DNA of 64,000 nt, taken from CBCXVS01 sp965178525. GTDB lineage: Bacteria > Tectomicrobia > Entotheonellia > Entotheonellales > Entotheonellaceae. This document shows positions 1 through 9,026 of the stretch, one piece after another. The number at the start of each line of letters is the position of its first letter. The first letter of the stretch is position 1. Below the pieces are notes generated by a model that had not been told where the DNA came from, made no database searches, and saw nothing but the letters and a program-made list of their open reading frames with translations. The position numbers and the translations under genes are program-made. The stretch lies in contig CBCXVS010000002.1 in assembly GCA_965178525.1 (NCBI GenBank), positions 1 through 64,000 on the forward strand. Reading direction: 5' to 3'.

Positions 1-90
1 AGACCGCTCCCCTCATGACAAAACCCCCTCATGTGTTGCGTCAACCGTTGATACGACATGCAGTTAGAGCTTCACTTCATGCCATTCCGG
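1..90. mobile_element. End of an IS4-type insertion sequence running off the left edge
   Basis: The reverse complement of 1-90 matches 28645-28734 with about six mismatches in 90. Those bases form one end of the degenerate IS element at 28645-30141. Similarity stops at GCCATTCCGG (81-90), the putative terminal inverted repeat. The rest of the element lies outside the window. It is inserted at the 3' end of the ABC permease gene, whose last residues and stop codon lie inside the IS end. Confidence 0.8.
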
Positions 91-652
91 GCAGGCCGAA
101 CAAAATGCCTAGAATGATCACCAGCAGCGAGAGTCTACCGTGCTTCGAGCGCCAGGCTGATACGCGTATCGCAAGGGCTGACAGGATCATCATCAAGAGC
201 AGGAACAGCGCCAGCATGCGGAAGGCGTCCAGGATGTTCAAGCTCCCGACAAAGTAGCGGACAATGGCATACGGTAATGCCGCCGTCAGCAAGAGTGTTC
301 CCTGCAGACATAAGGCCGCCCATTTGAAGAACACCATGTGCCACGATGACAGGCGGGTGAGAAAAATCAGCTCGAGTTCGTTCGCGGTGGTTTCCTTACT
401 GAAGGCGGCAAACGCACGAATGGGGATGACCAATAGCAACGGTATGGCGAGGATGACCCAGAAAAAGACGCTACTTCCGAGCATGCTGGCATCAGTCGGG
501 CGCGAGGCCAGCGACACCATGGTGAGGCCGATCATCGCAACATGAAACCACACAAATGCGTGCACAAAACCGCGCACCCGGAGTTCTTGCCGGAGTTCTT
601 TCACAAGCACCGCATTGAGATCACCCAAACGCCACCCACGACGCGCAAGCAT
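77..652 (-). pseudogene. ABC-2 type transporter permease, 3' end cut off by an IS
   Basis: The 191-residue product would be the membrane component of an export ABC transporter, paired with the ATPase encoded just upstream at 747-1634. It shows hydrophobic segments at roughly residues 35-52, 60-82, 110-130, 140-160 and 170-190, with the amphipathic N-terminal start (DLNAVLVKELRQELR) typical of ABC-2 permeases attached to MoxR operons. Family members are normally much longer (several hundred residues). Here the frame runs into an IS end at about position 90 and stops at a TGA inside it, so the C-terminal half is missing. Transport function is therefore probably lost unless the remainder lies beyond the element. 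Confidence 0.7.
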
Positions 653-664
653 ATCTTTTCCTCT

Positions 665-750
665 TAGCTATCAGCTATCAGCTATCAGCTAAAACTCTAA
701 AGACTTAAGACTTAAAAGCTGACAGCTGACAGCTGACAGCTGACAGCTAT
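665..750. repeat. Two heptanucleotide microsatellite arrays
   Basis: 665-691 is a tandem array of the 7-mer AGCTATC (about 3.5 copies). 717-750 is a tandem array of AGCTGAC (about 4.5 copies). A 25-bp AT-rich spacer lies between them. TCAGCT in the first array is complementary to AGCTGA in the second, so the pair can fold into a long imperfect hairpin between the ABC ATPase and permease genes. Confidence 0.85.
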
Positions 751-1634
751 CTTACCGCTCTCTTCTCAATCATGGCAATAAACGCATCTTCAAGCTTCTG
801 TTCCTGCTGATGAAAATCGATGACGTGCAGCCCATCCTGAATCATGCGCCGCAAGACAGCCGCAACGGCGGCCGGCTCCTGCGAGGGTAACGAGGCGCGG
901 CAGCCCTGTTGGATGCCTTCAATCCACGTGATGCCCGGACTGAGCGCAATCCATTCGCGCAGTTGCTCCGGATCATCGGCCACTTTAATCCGGACGATGG
1001 TCTCGGCCCCTTCGGGCTGCTTCAGCACATCGGTGGAGCCGTGATGCGCGATTTGCCCTCGATCGATGAAGAGAATCGTGTCGCACATGTCTTCTAATTC
1101 CGAGAGAATGTGCGAGCTGATGAAAATGGCTTTGTGGTCGTCAGCTAGCAGGCGCACCAAGTGTTTAAATTCCACCCGCGCTTTCGGATCCAGGCCCGCT
1201 GCCGGCTCATCCATAATGAGCACTTCCGGATCATGTAGCAGCATGCGGGCTAGGCACACGCGTTGCGCCATGCCTTTGGAGAGTGTATCGAGATCGCGCT
1301 CTGCCAACGGTGCGAGTTCGGTGAAGTCCATCACGTCCCGGTCGACCGTCGTCAGGGCATAGCGGCCATAAGCGTCGGGCATCCAGCCGATCTTCTCACG
1401 CACGTGCCGCGGAAACTGCACGACATCCAAACCGCAGACGTCGATCGTGCCTGCAGTCGGGATGTCGAGCGTCGCGATCATGCGCATGGTGGTGGTTTTG
1501 CCCGCGCCATTGGCGCCAATGAAACCAACGACCTGGCCCGGATAGATGGCGAAACTCACGCCCTGAACGGTGTGGAGGTCGCCGAAACGGCGGTGGAGAT
1601 CCCGCACGTCGACAATGGGCGTAGACGCGCTCAT
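747..1634 (-). CDS. ABC transporter ATP-binding protein
   Basis: This is the cytoplasmic ATPase of an ABC-2 exporter. Counting from the preferred ATG at 1634, Walker A (GANGAGKTT) lies at residues 40-48, the signature LSKGMAQRV at about 118-125 and Walker B with the catalytic Glu (VLIMDEP) at about 138-144. The H-loop (FISSH) follows. The C-terminal about 80 residues are an accessory domain common in the CcmA/NatA-like group. The ATG at 1634 has GAGGG about 9 nt upstream. An ATG at 1658 would add eight residues but has no good ribosome-binding site. It follows the large exported protein gene closely and is followed by the permease gene at 652, now truncated by an IS. The substrate is unknown. 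In the family such ABC-2 pairs next to MoxR operons are thought to export or organise envelope proteins, which is inference here. Confidence 0.9.
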   Translation of the reverse strand: MSASTPIVDVRDLHRRFGDLHTVQGVSFAIYPGQVVGFIGANGAGKTTTMRMIATLDIPTAGTIDVCGLDVVQFPRHVREKIGWMPDAYGRYALTTVDRDVMDFTELAPLAERDLDTLSKGMAQRVCLARMLLHDPEVLIMDEPAAGLDPKARVEFKHLVRLLADDHKAIFISSHILSELEDMCDTILFIDRGQIAHHGSTDVLKQPEGAETIVRIKVADDPEQLREWIALSPGITWIEGIQQGCRASLPSQEPAAVAAVLRRMIQDGLHVIDFHQQEQKLEDAFIAMIEKRAVR

Positions 1635-1669
1635 CGTGCTGTGCCCTCGTGCATCCAAGGTAAATTGAT

Positions 1670-3550
1670 TTAGAGCGCCGCCGTGTGCAGCAGCAAAGCC
1701 CCGGAGCTATCGGTCGCTGTTGCCGAGGGCACATGACCGAAAAGAATAATGCGTTGCTCTTTCCACTCGATCGTTGGCAACGTTTCGATCACAAAACCCG
1801 GATCGTTTTCGGCCACAGCCACAAACACCCCACGCTGACGCTCAATATAGCCAAGCGTTTGCCGCAATTTCGGTCCGGCGCCAGCCCGTGCAGACCTGAG
1901 CGCTGAACACGATTGGCGGGTCAGTTCGGCCTGTTGCCCCACGGCAATATGGCTGCCGTGCCAGCAGTGTCCCTCGGCATCCCGCACATAGAGATCCTGC
2001 AACGTCGCATTGATGCTGGAGCGAATGGTCAACCGCGGCGGGGCGCCATCCTGGGCAGAAGCCGCTGAGAGGATTTCCACACGGGCCCGTGTGGGCTGTA
2101 CAAACGCCATGAACTGGGCTTGAATGGCGTTGTTGGCAAACCAATCGCCGGACAAGTACTGCGGCGCCAGCCGATAATGGGGGCACTCCTTGCCCGAGGC
2201 CTCGGCGAACCGAATCGGAGTGATATAGAGATCTGGGGCGGCCGTGAAGTCCGTTGAAAAAACCAGCGCGGTTTTCGCCACCTGTTCTTGCATGATGACC
2301 GCTTTTTTCGCACTCGGCAGCACGTAGACCCCGATCGTGCGCAGCCCCCAGCCGCCAAAACCGGCCCGCAGCGCCAACAAGACGCATAGCAATACACTAA
2401 AGGCGACCGAGAACACAGGTGTCGTAAAAAAGAGGCGTAATCGTGACTTGCGCCGAGCCGCCCACCACACATTGAACGGGCCCACCAAGGTCGAATACAC
2501 CAGAAGACAGGCGCTCAACCCTACGAGAAAGACCGCGGAAAAGCGCACTTCCGGCATGCGCTTGGCCAACGGCCAGCTCTGGCGTGTATAGGCCCGGCTA
2601 AAATCCTGGAGCAGGGGCGGAGGCGCGCTGTCCGAGGCGTCAGCAATAAGCTTTTCTTGAAAGGCTACCCCGATCTCGCGCCCATCCCAGGTCAACAGCG
2701 CCACGCGTCCCAGACCGAGAGGCGCTTCGACGGAGTTGCCCTCGATGCGCTCAAAACGAAACGCGCCATAATGATGGGTTGCTTCAGGCAGTTCATGACG
2801 GTGGAAAAGATACAATCGACCGCCTATCAGGACCCAATCCACTACCGCCGCGCGCACGGCGGCTGGAAGGCGCCGCCACTCCGTTTCCGTGATCAATAAG
2901 GCCCAGAGGCCAGCGTAGCCGCGCCAATGCGCCGGCATCGCCGATGGGTCGATACGCGATCCGGCCATGATGTATCCTGCGGTCTCCAGCGCTTTCGTCA
3001 GCACTGGCCAGGAGCGCCAATGAAGTGGGTCGCTCATTGCCATAAAGGGCAGGGTTTGCTTCCTTCCAGGGCGTTGTAGGGGGGTGCGTCTGAGCAGCGT
3101 GGTGACCGGAATGCCATAGCCGGAGACCTGCATGCAGATGGCTTGCCCGGCGTATCGCAGGGAACGGGTGGCTTTCGTCGTCGAGAGAATCGGCACGTAC
3201 AGCTCAGATATCTTGGTTTCCTGATCCGGAACCGTCAGCTCTTGGGTAAAAATCGACGGCGCCCCATCCCGTCCGTACCGGGTATCATTGACCGCTTCAA
3301 AATACCATGAGCGGTTTTTGCCGGAGTGATTCGTCAGGGTGACCCGTACGGGGAGAAACCCGCTGGCTGGCGCCGTGCTGTACAGGGCAGTCATCGTCAC
3401 GTGCGTACCCGTGTCCGGATCCACATAGGCTGGCGTGCCGGATCGTGCCGAGGCCAGGAGCGGAAGCCATAGGACAAGCCCGACAACCATCCCCACACGG
3501 ACGGCTGTATGTACGGTGTCGCCATGTCCTGTCGTGGGGGGATACAGCAT
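1670..3550 (-). CDS. Large exported/membrane protein of a MoxR-ABC operon
   Basis: The product has about 626 residues and was not assigned to a named family. It begins with a signal or anchor segment (about residues 18-38, VGMVVGLVLWLPLLASA). A long extracytoplasmic region with a beta-rich opening follows, and then a glutamine-amidotransferase-like stretch around YIMAGSRIDPSAMPAHWRGYAGLWALLI. Two transmembrane segments sit at roughly 345-365 and 390-415, and the C-terminal extracytoplasmic domain is about 210 residues. The ATG at 3550 is chosen because GAGGTGAAG precedes it at ideal spacing. Longer upstream reading overlaps the MoxR gene. The 11-bp gap to moxR and close spacing to the ABC ATPase indicate one operon. 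Role in envelope assembly is inferred from context only. Confidence 0.75.
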   Translation of the reverse strand: MLYPPTTGHGDTVHTAVRVGMVVGLVLWLPLLASARSGTPAYVDPDTGTHVTMTALYSTAPASGFLPVRVTLTNHSGKNRSWYFEAVNDTRYGRDGAPSIFTQELTVPDQETKISELYVPILSTTKATRSLRYAGQAICMQVSGYGIPVTTLLRRTPLQRPGRKQTLPFMAMSDPLHWRSWPVLTKALETAGYIMAGSRIDPSAMPAHWRGYAGLWALLITETEWRRLPAAVRAAVVDWVLIGGRLYLFHRHELPEATHHYGAFRFERIEGNSVEAPLGLGRVALLTWDGREIGVAFQEKLIADASDSAPPPLLQDFSRAYTRQSWPLAKRMPEVRFSAVFLVGLSACLLVYSTLVGPFNVWWAARRKSRLRLFFTTPVFSVAFSVLLCVLLALRAGFGGWGLRTIGVYVLPSAKKAVIMQEQVAKTALVFSTDFTAAPDLYITPIRFAEASGKECPHYRLAPQYLSGDWFANNAIQAQFMAFVQPTRARVEILSAASAQDGAPPRLTIRSSINATLQDLYVRDAEGHCWHGSHIAVGQQAELTRQSCSALRSARAGAGPKLRQTLGYIERQRGVFVAVAENDPGFVIETLPTIEWKEQRIILFGHVPSATATDSSGALLLHTAAL

Positions 3551-3560
3551 GATCTTCACC

Positions 3561-4580
3561 TCATGAAACCGGCGCGGTTTTGAGCACGGAAGGGGCTGGC
3601 CGATGCTGCACAGGAACCTCCTGCAACAAGGTATCGACGAGATCGCATGCCCGTGTCCCCTGGAGTTTGGCGCCGTATTCCAAAACGAGACGGTGTTGCA
3701 AGACCGGACGTGCGACCGCACCGACATCTTCAAAGCTGGCATTGATTCTTGCCGCCAGCAGGGCTCGCGCCCGGGCCGCTGCGGCCAGGGCCAGCGCCGC
3801 GCGTGGACTGGCGCCGAACTTAATGTCGTCCGCCGCCTGTGACTGCCCGGTATGGGTGCTATCCACTAGGCGTGCAATGTAATTGGCCACGACATCGGGC
3901 AGGTAAACCTTACGTACCAGCCGCATCAGATCGAGGCGTTCGTCACGGCTGAGGACGAGTGCGATATCCGGCTCATCGCCGATTTGGCGATCGAGCAACA
4001 TGCGTTCGAGCACCTCCTGGCTGCCGCGCAGCACATCGAGTTTTAAGAGAAAGCGGTCGATCTGCGCTTCCGGAAGGGGATACGTCCCTTCCAGCTCGAT
4101 GGGGTTCTGCGTGGCCAGGACAAAGAACGGCTGTGCCAGCGCATGCGTTTCGCCCATCACCGTCACGCGCCGTTCCTGCATGGCTTCGAGCAGTGCCGAC
4201 TGCGTTTTCGGCGAGGCGCGGTTAATTTCATCAGCCAACAGGAGGTGGGTAAAAATCGGTCCGGGCTGAAAGACAAAACGCCGCGAGCCGTCTTGCTCCT
4301 GCAGGATGGGGCTGCCCGTGACATCACCGGGTAACAAATCCGGAGTGAATTGAATGCGTTTGACCTCCAGTCCGACCGCTTTTGCCAGGCCCTTGATCAG
4401 CTCGGTTTTTCCGAGCCCTGGCAGCCCTTCCAGCAGCACATGGCCGCCGGCGGCCAAGGCGGTGATCAGATGGTCAATCACATCTTCCTGACCGAAGATG
4501 ACGGTGTTGAGGGTCTGACGGAGTGCCGCGAGTTTGCCACTGGCCCATGCGGCTTCATCCTCGCTGATAATGGTATCCAT
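3561..4580 (-). CDS. MoxR-family AAA+ ATPase
   Basis: This is a cytoplasmic AAA+ chaperone-like ATPase of 339 residues, the usual MoxR length. Walker A is GLPGLGKTE at about residues 54-62 and Walker B is LLADEINRASPKTQSALLEAMQE at about 114-136, with sensor 1 in VLATQNPIE and the C-terminal lid carrying ASPRAALALAAAARARAL. MoxR ATPases assist maturation or metal loading of partner proteins, often with von Willebrand A-domain proteins. No VWA or DUF58 gene is visible here. The partners by position are the split coiled-coil membrane protein upstream and the exported protein downstream. The start has an A-rich upstream and lies 10 bp after the preceding stop. Confidence 0.93.
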   Translation of the reverse strand: MDTIISEDEAAWASGKLAALRQTLNTVIFGQEDVIDHLITALAAGGHVLLEGLPGLGKTELIKGLAKAVGLEVKRIQFTPDLLPGDVTGSPILQEQDGSRRFVFQPGPIFTHLLLADEINRASPKTQSALLEAMQERRVTVMGETHALAQPFFVLATQNPIELEGTYPLPEAQIDRFLLKLDVLRGSQEVLERMLLDRQIGDEPDIALVLSRDERLDLMRLVRKVYLPDVVANYIARLVDSTHTGQSQAADDIKFGASPRAALALAAAARARALLAARINASFEDVGAVARPVLQHRLVLEYGAKLQGTRACDLVDTLLQEVPVQHRPAPSVLKTAPVS

Positions 4581-4589
4581 GCATGACCT

Positions 4590-6048
4590 TTACTTAAAAA
4601 ACCGCTCTAAGACGTCGCGTTCTGCAGGCGCAAAGCGGTGCTTCCAAACGGTTGCCCCGCCATCGCCTTGCACCTGCGCATCGCCGCCAAGCGTGCGCGT
4701 GTGTGCCTGCGAACGGTCGACCTGAGGCGCTTCGCGGCTGTAGAAAATGTTGGGTTGATCATCATCCTTGGGCGCATCCGCACCCTGCACGACCTGCAGC
4801 CGCTTGAGGAACTCGAAACTCGGCCGCGGTTCCAGCTGTAGCGGAGCCGTTCCCGGCCCACGCGTGATACCGCCTTGTCCTGGCATGCTGCCTGGCGCCG
4901 ATGGCTCGCCAGCCTCAACGGATTGACCCTCACGTCCCGAATCGGAGAACGTGCTGCAATCGCCGTCTCCCTCGCCGAACGGGCATGGCGCGAAGCGCTT
5001 ATCCCCGCCATTGCGCTTGTCACCCCACTGCCGGTCTGCGTGGTGTTGACCCAACCGGCTTCTGCGCTGCGCCTCGCGGACGATGGCGGCACCGCTGCGG
5101 AGCTGTTCTTTGAGTCGCGTCACCTCGTCTTGGGAGAGCCCGGTCAGATGGTTGCGATCCAGGGTTTCGAGCTGGCCGAGAAGTTGCTCCTGCAGGGGTA
5201 GCCGCCCCAGTTCCAGCCCGTCAAGCGCCTGGCCGAATGGTTCCCTGAGATGCTGCCATGCCGGGGTACCGGCTCGCGACGGCTCCTCGCCGAGTTCCGA
5301 CAGAACGGCGCCGATCTGGCGCAAATCACCCGCTAGTGTTTCCAGCGCGTGTTCCAGGTGTCGGCGGAGCGTATCGCCAGCCTCGAGTGTGCTGTGCTCA
5401 TACCAATGCTCCGCCGCCTGTTGTTGCAGCTGTTGCAACTGTTCTTTGAACGCATCGATGGCCTGCGCCTGCAGCACATCCGATTGTTCGAGCATCTCGA
5501 GTGCCGACGCCATGCGTTCCCACGCCATAGGTTGATGGGCAGGCCGCTTGGCCGTCGTCTGCCGGTTGGCCATGGGCATCCACGCCGCCGCGGCAAGCAT
5601 GGCGATGGCGAGCAATACGGGCCAGGCGACCACGCCCGGCCGCCACTGCAGGCCATCATGGCTCTCGGTGGCCGGCGGCCACGTTCCTACCCCGGCGTAT
5701 GCGGAGCTGAGGCGGTTGTGCAAGCGCATGACCGCATCGAGCTGCACCAGCGCTATCGCGCGTGGTGAGGAAGTGTTTTTTCGCCAACCTCAAGCACACC
5801 AGGACGCAGATGCAGAGTGCGATGGCATACCCGGCCCACACGTAGCCGCTCTGGATGAAGGCGTGGCGCAACACGGCCTGCAGGCAGGCAAAGGCCAGGC
5901 TCAGGGCGCAGAAACTGGGCAGAAAGAGCTGCAGCCACCAGGCCAGATTCATTTTCCGCTGCACGCGCTCTGCTTGCCGCAGCCAAAAGGCGCCTCGGGT
6001 AGCGTCGTCTTGTTCCGATAGTATAGATTGCGAGGTGTGATCATTCAT
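4590..6048 (-). pseudogene. Membrane/coiled-coil protein split by a frameshift
   Basis: Two overlapping frames read as one protein. The N-terminal part (start ATG at 6048, MNDHTSQSILSEQ) has two transmembrane segments around residues 35-57 and 68-90 and reaches HFLTTRD. The second frame continues with ALVQLDAVMRLHNRLSSA, then a further transmembrane helix (about WPVLLAIAMLAAAAWMP) and a Gln/Leu-rich coiled coil to the stop at 4590. Removing one base at 5754 would join them as TTRDALVQLDAVM. If intact the protein would be about 485 residues: three membrane helices and a periplasmic or cytoplasmic coiled coil. It is the first gene of the MoxR-ABC operon. Whether the extra base is a real mutation or a draft error cannot be told from the sequence. 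The second half could also initiate at a GTG at 5747. Confidence 0.65.
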
Positions 6049-6240
6049 GTGATCAATGGCAACATGATCCGGCTGATGGTATTCAGGTTGTACATTCGTT
6101 TTCTTATCGACCAATCCTGCATAATGTTGATAGCTAAAACGTCGCCAACGTTCTAAAATCCTTCTGGGATTTTTGCCAACAAATTGAGTGTAAGGCTTAT
6201 CAATAAAAAAAGCTATCAACGTCACCATGGAGGACAGGTG

Positions 6241-6834
6241 ATGCCGCCCACTATAGACCTTGCACCCGCCGCCGTCTCCATCCACTGGCCCCTTTCGGAT
6301 GAGCAATTCGCCGAGTTATGCCGCTTCAACCCGGAGCTTCGCCTTGAATATACGAGCACAGGAGATCTGATTATCATGACGGGGACAGGACCCTGGACGG
6401 GCCGCACGAATGCGCGGTTGACGCGCCTCTTCGACACGTGGGCCGAAGAAGAAGGAAGCGGTTTTGTCTGTGATTCCTCGACGATATTCACGCTCCCGAG
6501 CGGGGCCAAACGTTCTCCGGATGTTTCCTGGGTCCGGTATGCGCGTTGGGAAGCGCTGACACCCGAGGAGCAGGAGGGCTTTTCGCGGCTCTGCCCGGAT
6601 TTCGTGCTGGAGCTGCGTTCACCGTCAGACAGACTGCCCGTCCTGCAGGCCAAGATGGCCGAATATCTCGATAATGGCGTCCGTCTCGGCTGGCTCCTCG
6701 ACCCGATAGCACGCACCGTGTATGTCTATCGTCCGGGCGGCGAGGTCGAGCGCCTGGACGATCCTGAGACGCTGTCGGGCGAGCCGGTACTGCCAGGGTT
6801 TGTGCTCCGATTGGGGGCGGTCTGGGGGAGATGA
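6241..6834 (+). CDS. Uma2-family putative endonuclease (DUF820)
   Basis: The 197-residue product shows the PD-(D/E)XK-like Uma2 pattern. The N-terminal LSDEQFAELCRFNPELRLEYTSTGDLIIM is followed by the acidic SPDVSWVR, then PDFVLELRSPSDRLPVLQAKMAEYLDNGVRLGWLLDP, the most conserved block, with the catalytic-type Glu and Lys. The C-terminal VYVYRPGGEVERLDDPETLSGEPVLPGF is typical. The ATG at 6241 is used because GGAGGA lies 7 bp upstream; the frame is open further up without a better site. Uma2 proteins are abundant in cyanobacteria, Chloroflexi and large-genome symbionts, and their biological role is unsettled. It is divergent from the MoxR operon, sharing the short region 6049-6240. Confidence 0.9.
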   Translation: MPPTIDLAPAAVSIHWPLSDEQFAELCRFNPELRLEYTSTGDLIIMTGTGPWTGRTNARLTRLFDTWAEEEGSGFVCDSSTIFTLPSGAKRSPDVSWVRYARWEALTPEEQEGFSRLCPDFVLELRSPSDRLPVLQAKMAEYLDNGVRLGWLLDPIARTVYVYRPGGEVERLDDPETLSGEPVLPGFVLRLGAVWGR

Positions 6835-7054
6835 GGCCGAGCCTGCACATTCTCTGCAGTGGGGAACATCGTGCGCAATTTTGTCGACTTTTCATCTGTG
6901 GCGCGAAAAACCTCGTCGGCTAGAGCCTACACCGTCGAAACCCATCTCGATCCTACGCCTTCGTCAGGCGGGATGGACATCATGACTGACGGCAAGATAA
7001 AAGATGCGGTACCGTCTTGAGGACGGCCTATTGACAAGATACGGAGAGAGCCAC

Positions 7055-8152
7055 ATGCCAGAGCCGAGTAAGGCAGTCATAAATCAGAGGCTAGGGATCG
7101 CGCTGATCCTCGCCACCGTGTTCGTTGTCGCGGGCTGGGGCGGGGATGGTAGACATGAACGTACGCCAGCCGCAATGGCCGAGACCAATCCCGATACACC
7201 CCCGCCCTTTTCGCCTACAGTCGTCCGAGCCGTCATACCCAACGGGGACAATCTTCAATGGATGAATTTCTGGATAGCGCAGGGGTCGGGATTGTTTAGT
7301 GAAGAAGATCTCGAAGTCGACATCGTCGTGTCGAGAGGCTCCCGGCTCCTGCTTCAGGATATGGCGGACGTGGGCGTTATGCCCGCGCCAACGTTTTTGG
7401 ACCTCATCGGGCGAGGTCAGCCGATTCTCGTTGTCGCCAGTCTGTGGTTGAACGACCCCATCAACTTGGTGGTGCAGTCAGAGGTGGCGCAAAGCCGTGG
7501 CCTCTCGGTCGATCAGCCACTGGCGGAGCGGCTCAATGGGCTGCGGGGCCTGAGGGTGGGTGTGGCGGCGGGGCCACCGAGTCGGCTGCGCGCCCTGTTC
7601 GCATCGGCGGGCTTAGACGCTGATAGCGACATCGAGATGGTTATCATCCCCGGTCCGGGACAGAATGCGGCTTTCGAAGCGAAGCAAGTTGACGCCCTGT
7701 ATGCCCATACGCCGTATCTGGAGACGGCTCTAGTGGATCAAGGCGCGGTGCTGATCGTCCATCAGTCCTCCGGGGAGGTCCCGGAGCTGGCCAACGTCCT
7801 GTATCACGCGCTGGTGACGACGCCAGCTTATGCCAATGCGAATGCCGAGGTCCTGGTACGTCTGACCCGGGCTCTCTATCGCGCCCAGCAGCTTATCCAT
7901 GCGGACCGAGAGGCGGCTGTCACTGCGATCCGTGACTCAGGCATCGAGTTGCGAGCCCCCCAAGGGCTGGCGACCATTGTCGACCTCTACGAACCGGCCA
8001 TTCCTCAGACACCGGTGGTGTCGATCGAGGCGATGTTGCGGCGGCTGGCGTTGTTTCCTGCCAGTCGCACGCCACCGGATCTGAGCGGCGTCGACCTGAC
8101 GACCCACGTGGCTAATCAGTTCGCCTTAGAGGCCATCGCTTGCAAGCCATGA
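7055..8152 (+). CDS. NMT1/SsuA-like ABC transporter substrate-binding protein
   Basis: This is an extracytoplasmic solute-binding protein of 365 residues from the NMT1/THI5-like (aliphatic sulphonate, nitrate or pyrimidine precursor) group. Support comes from LQWMNFWIAQGSGLFSEEDLEVDIV at the start of lobe 1, DVGVMPAPTFLDLIGRGQPILVVASL and the G-L-R-G-L-R-V-G-V hinge region. The N-terminus has a hydrophobic segment ending VVAGWGGDG. In relatives this is usually a lipobox with Cys where Trp stands here (TGG instead of TGC), so lipid anchoring may be lost. The ATG at 7055 follows GGAGAGAG. No permease or ATPase partner is adjacent, so it is an orphan binding protein. Confidence 0.85.
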   Translation: MPEPSKAVINQRLGIALILATVFVVAGWGGDGRHERTPAAMAETNPDTPPPFSPTVVRAVIPNGDNLQWMNFWIAQGSGLFSEEDLEVDIVVSRGSRLLLQDMADVGVMPAPTFLDLIGRGQPILVVASLWLNDPINLVVQSEVAQSRGLSVDQPLAERLNGLRGLRVGVAAGPPSRLRALFASAGLDADSDIEMVIIPGPGQNAAFEAKQVDALYAHTPYLETALVDQGAVLIVHQSSGEVPELANVLYHALVTTPAYANANAEVLVRLTRALYRAQQLIHADREAAVTAIRDSGIELRAPQGLATIVDLYEPAIPQTPVVSIEAMLRRLALFPASRTPPDLSGVDLTTHVANQFALEAIACKP

Positions 8153-8654
8153 TCTTCAGCATTTGAGCCTGGCGGGATAGCCTGATGGGCTGCTGTTTGG
8201 CCAAATCCCATCGCATCATGGTCCCATCATGGGGTTTGCTGCCTATTCCCTCCGATATGCAAAATTGGCCAGAACGCTTTTATCTCAGCGGCCCCGAGGC
8301 GTTGGCGCATCGGGCGCTGGCCTGCACCGCTTGCGGCACGGTGGTGTGCGGCGGGCTGCTGAGTCCGCCGACCGTCTGATCCCGCTCGCTGCCGCCGCAA
8401 CGCCAGCACCTGACGCTGCCGTGCCCGTACGCGGTAGAGCCATGCCATTCTGCATCCTCAGAGCGCCGTTGTCGTCCTCTGCCGACGCCCGTGATCGGGA
8501 GCCGAAAAAAATCAGCTGACCGACATCCATCGCCGCCTCTGTTACGTAGATCTCTACAACGAGCGCCCAGAGCGCCGGCGCTCTGGGTTACCAGAACCCC
8601 GCCCCGTGCGGGATGATCATCAACCTTCGTCTCCACATGAAAAAGGAGAGACGT
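8153..8654. other. 500-bp gap with no convincing gene
   Basis: Short open frames exist on both strands but none has a recognisable family match or ribosome-binding site. The only clear structures are a perfect 22-bp palindrome (8566-8587) and a 12-bp palindrome GTAGATCTCTAC just before it. The last bases (8638-8654) are the ribosome-binding region of the next gene. Confidence 0.5.
8566..8587. repeat. Perfect 22-bp palindrome
   Basis: CCCAGAGCGCC is followed directly by its reverse complement GGCGCTCTGGG. There is no T-run after it on either strand, so it is not a canonical intrinsic terminator. It lies 67 bp upstream of the secreted-protein gene at 8655 and could be a protein-binding site or a cruciform. 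Confidence 0.6.
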
Positions 8655-9026
8655 ATGGCTATCCGTCGCTTTCAACTCCTGCCGTTCATGGCGCTGCTGC
8701 TCACGGTCTTGACCCTCGCCACGACCGCCAGCGCCCAGAGCGGCATGCACACGGTATTTACCGACGGCGGGCGCATTCAGGTGAATCTCTCGCCTGACGG
8801 CACCTTCACCGCCGGTTCGATTAACGGCACCTACGGCCCCAAAGAGCCGCCGCGGCCCGATTGCGTGAACAACGGCGGGACGGACTTTGCGTGGTCCTTC
8901 ACCCACCCCGATCGCACGACGGTCAACGGGTGCACCTGCTTCTTTCCGCTCGGCCCCGGCGGGCTCTTCGGCGTGTTGACCGACAGCGAGGGCACCGTTG
9001 TCGGCCTCTCGGTGGGACCGAAGTAA
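8655..9026 (+). CDS. Small secreted protein, unknown
   Basis: The 123-residue product starts with a clear signal peptide (MAIRRFQLLPFMALLLTVL then LATTASA), with likely cleavage after ASA, before QSGMHTVF. The mature part is about 97 residues with three Cys (DCVN and GCTCFF) and many Gly, Thr and Pro, suggesting a small disulphide-stabilised beta domain. The ATG at 8655 has AAGGAGAGACGT at good spacing; an upstream in-frame start at 8613 lacks one. I do not recognise the family. Neighbouring sequence on both sides is empty, so it is probably monocistronic. Confidence 0.7.
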   Translation: MAIRRFQLLPFMALLLTVLTLATTASAQSGMHTVFTDGGRIQVNLSPDGTFTAGSINGTYGPKEPPRPDCVNNGGTDFAWSFTHPDRTTVNGCTCFFPLGPGGLFGVLTDSEGTVVGLSVGPK

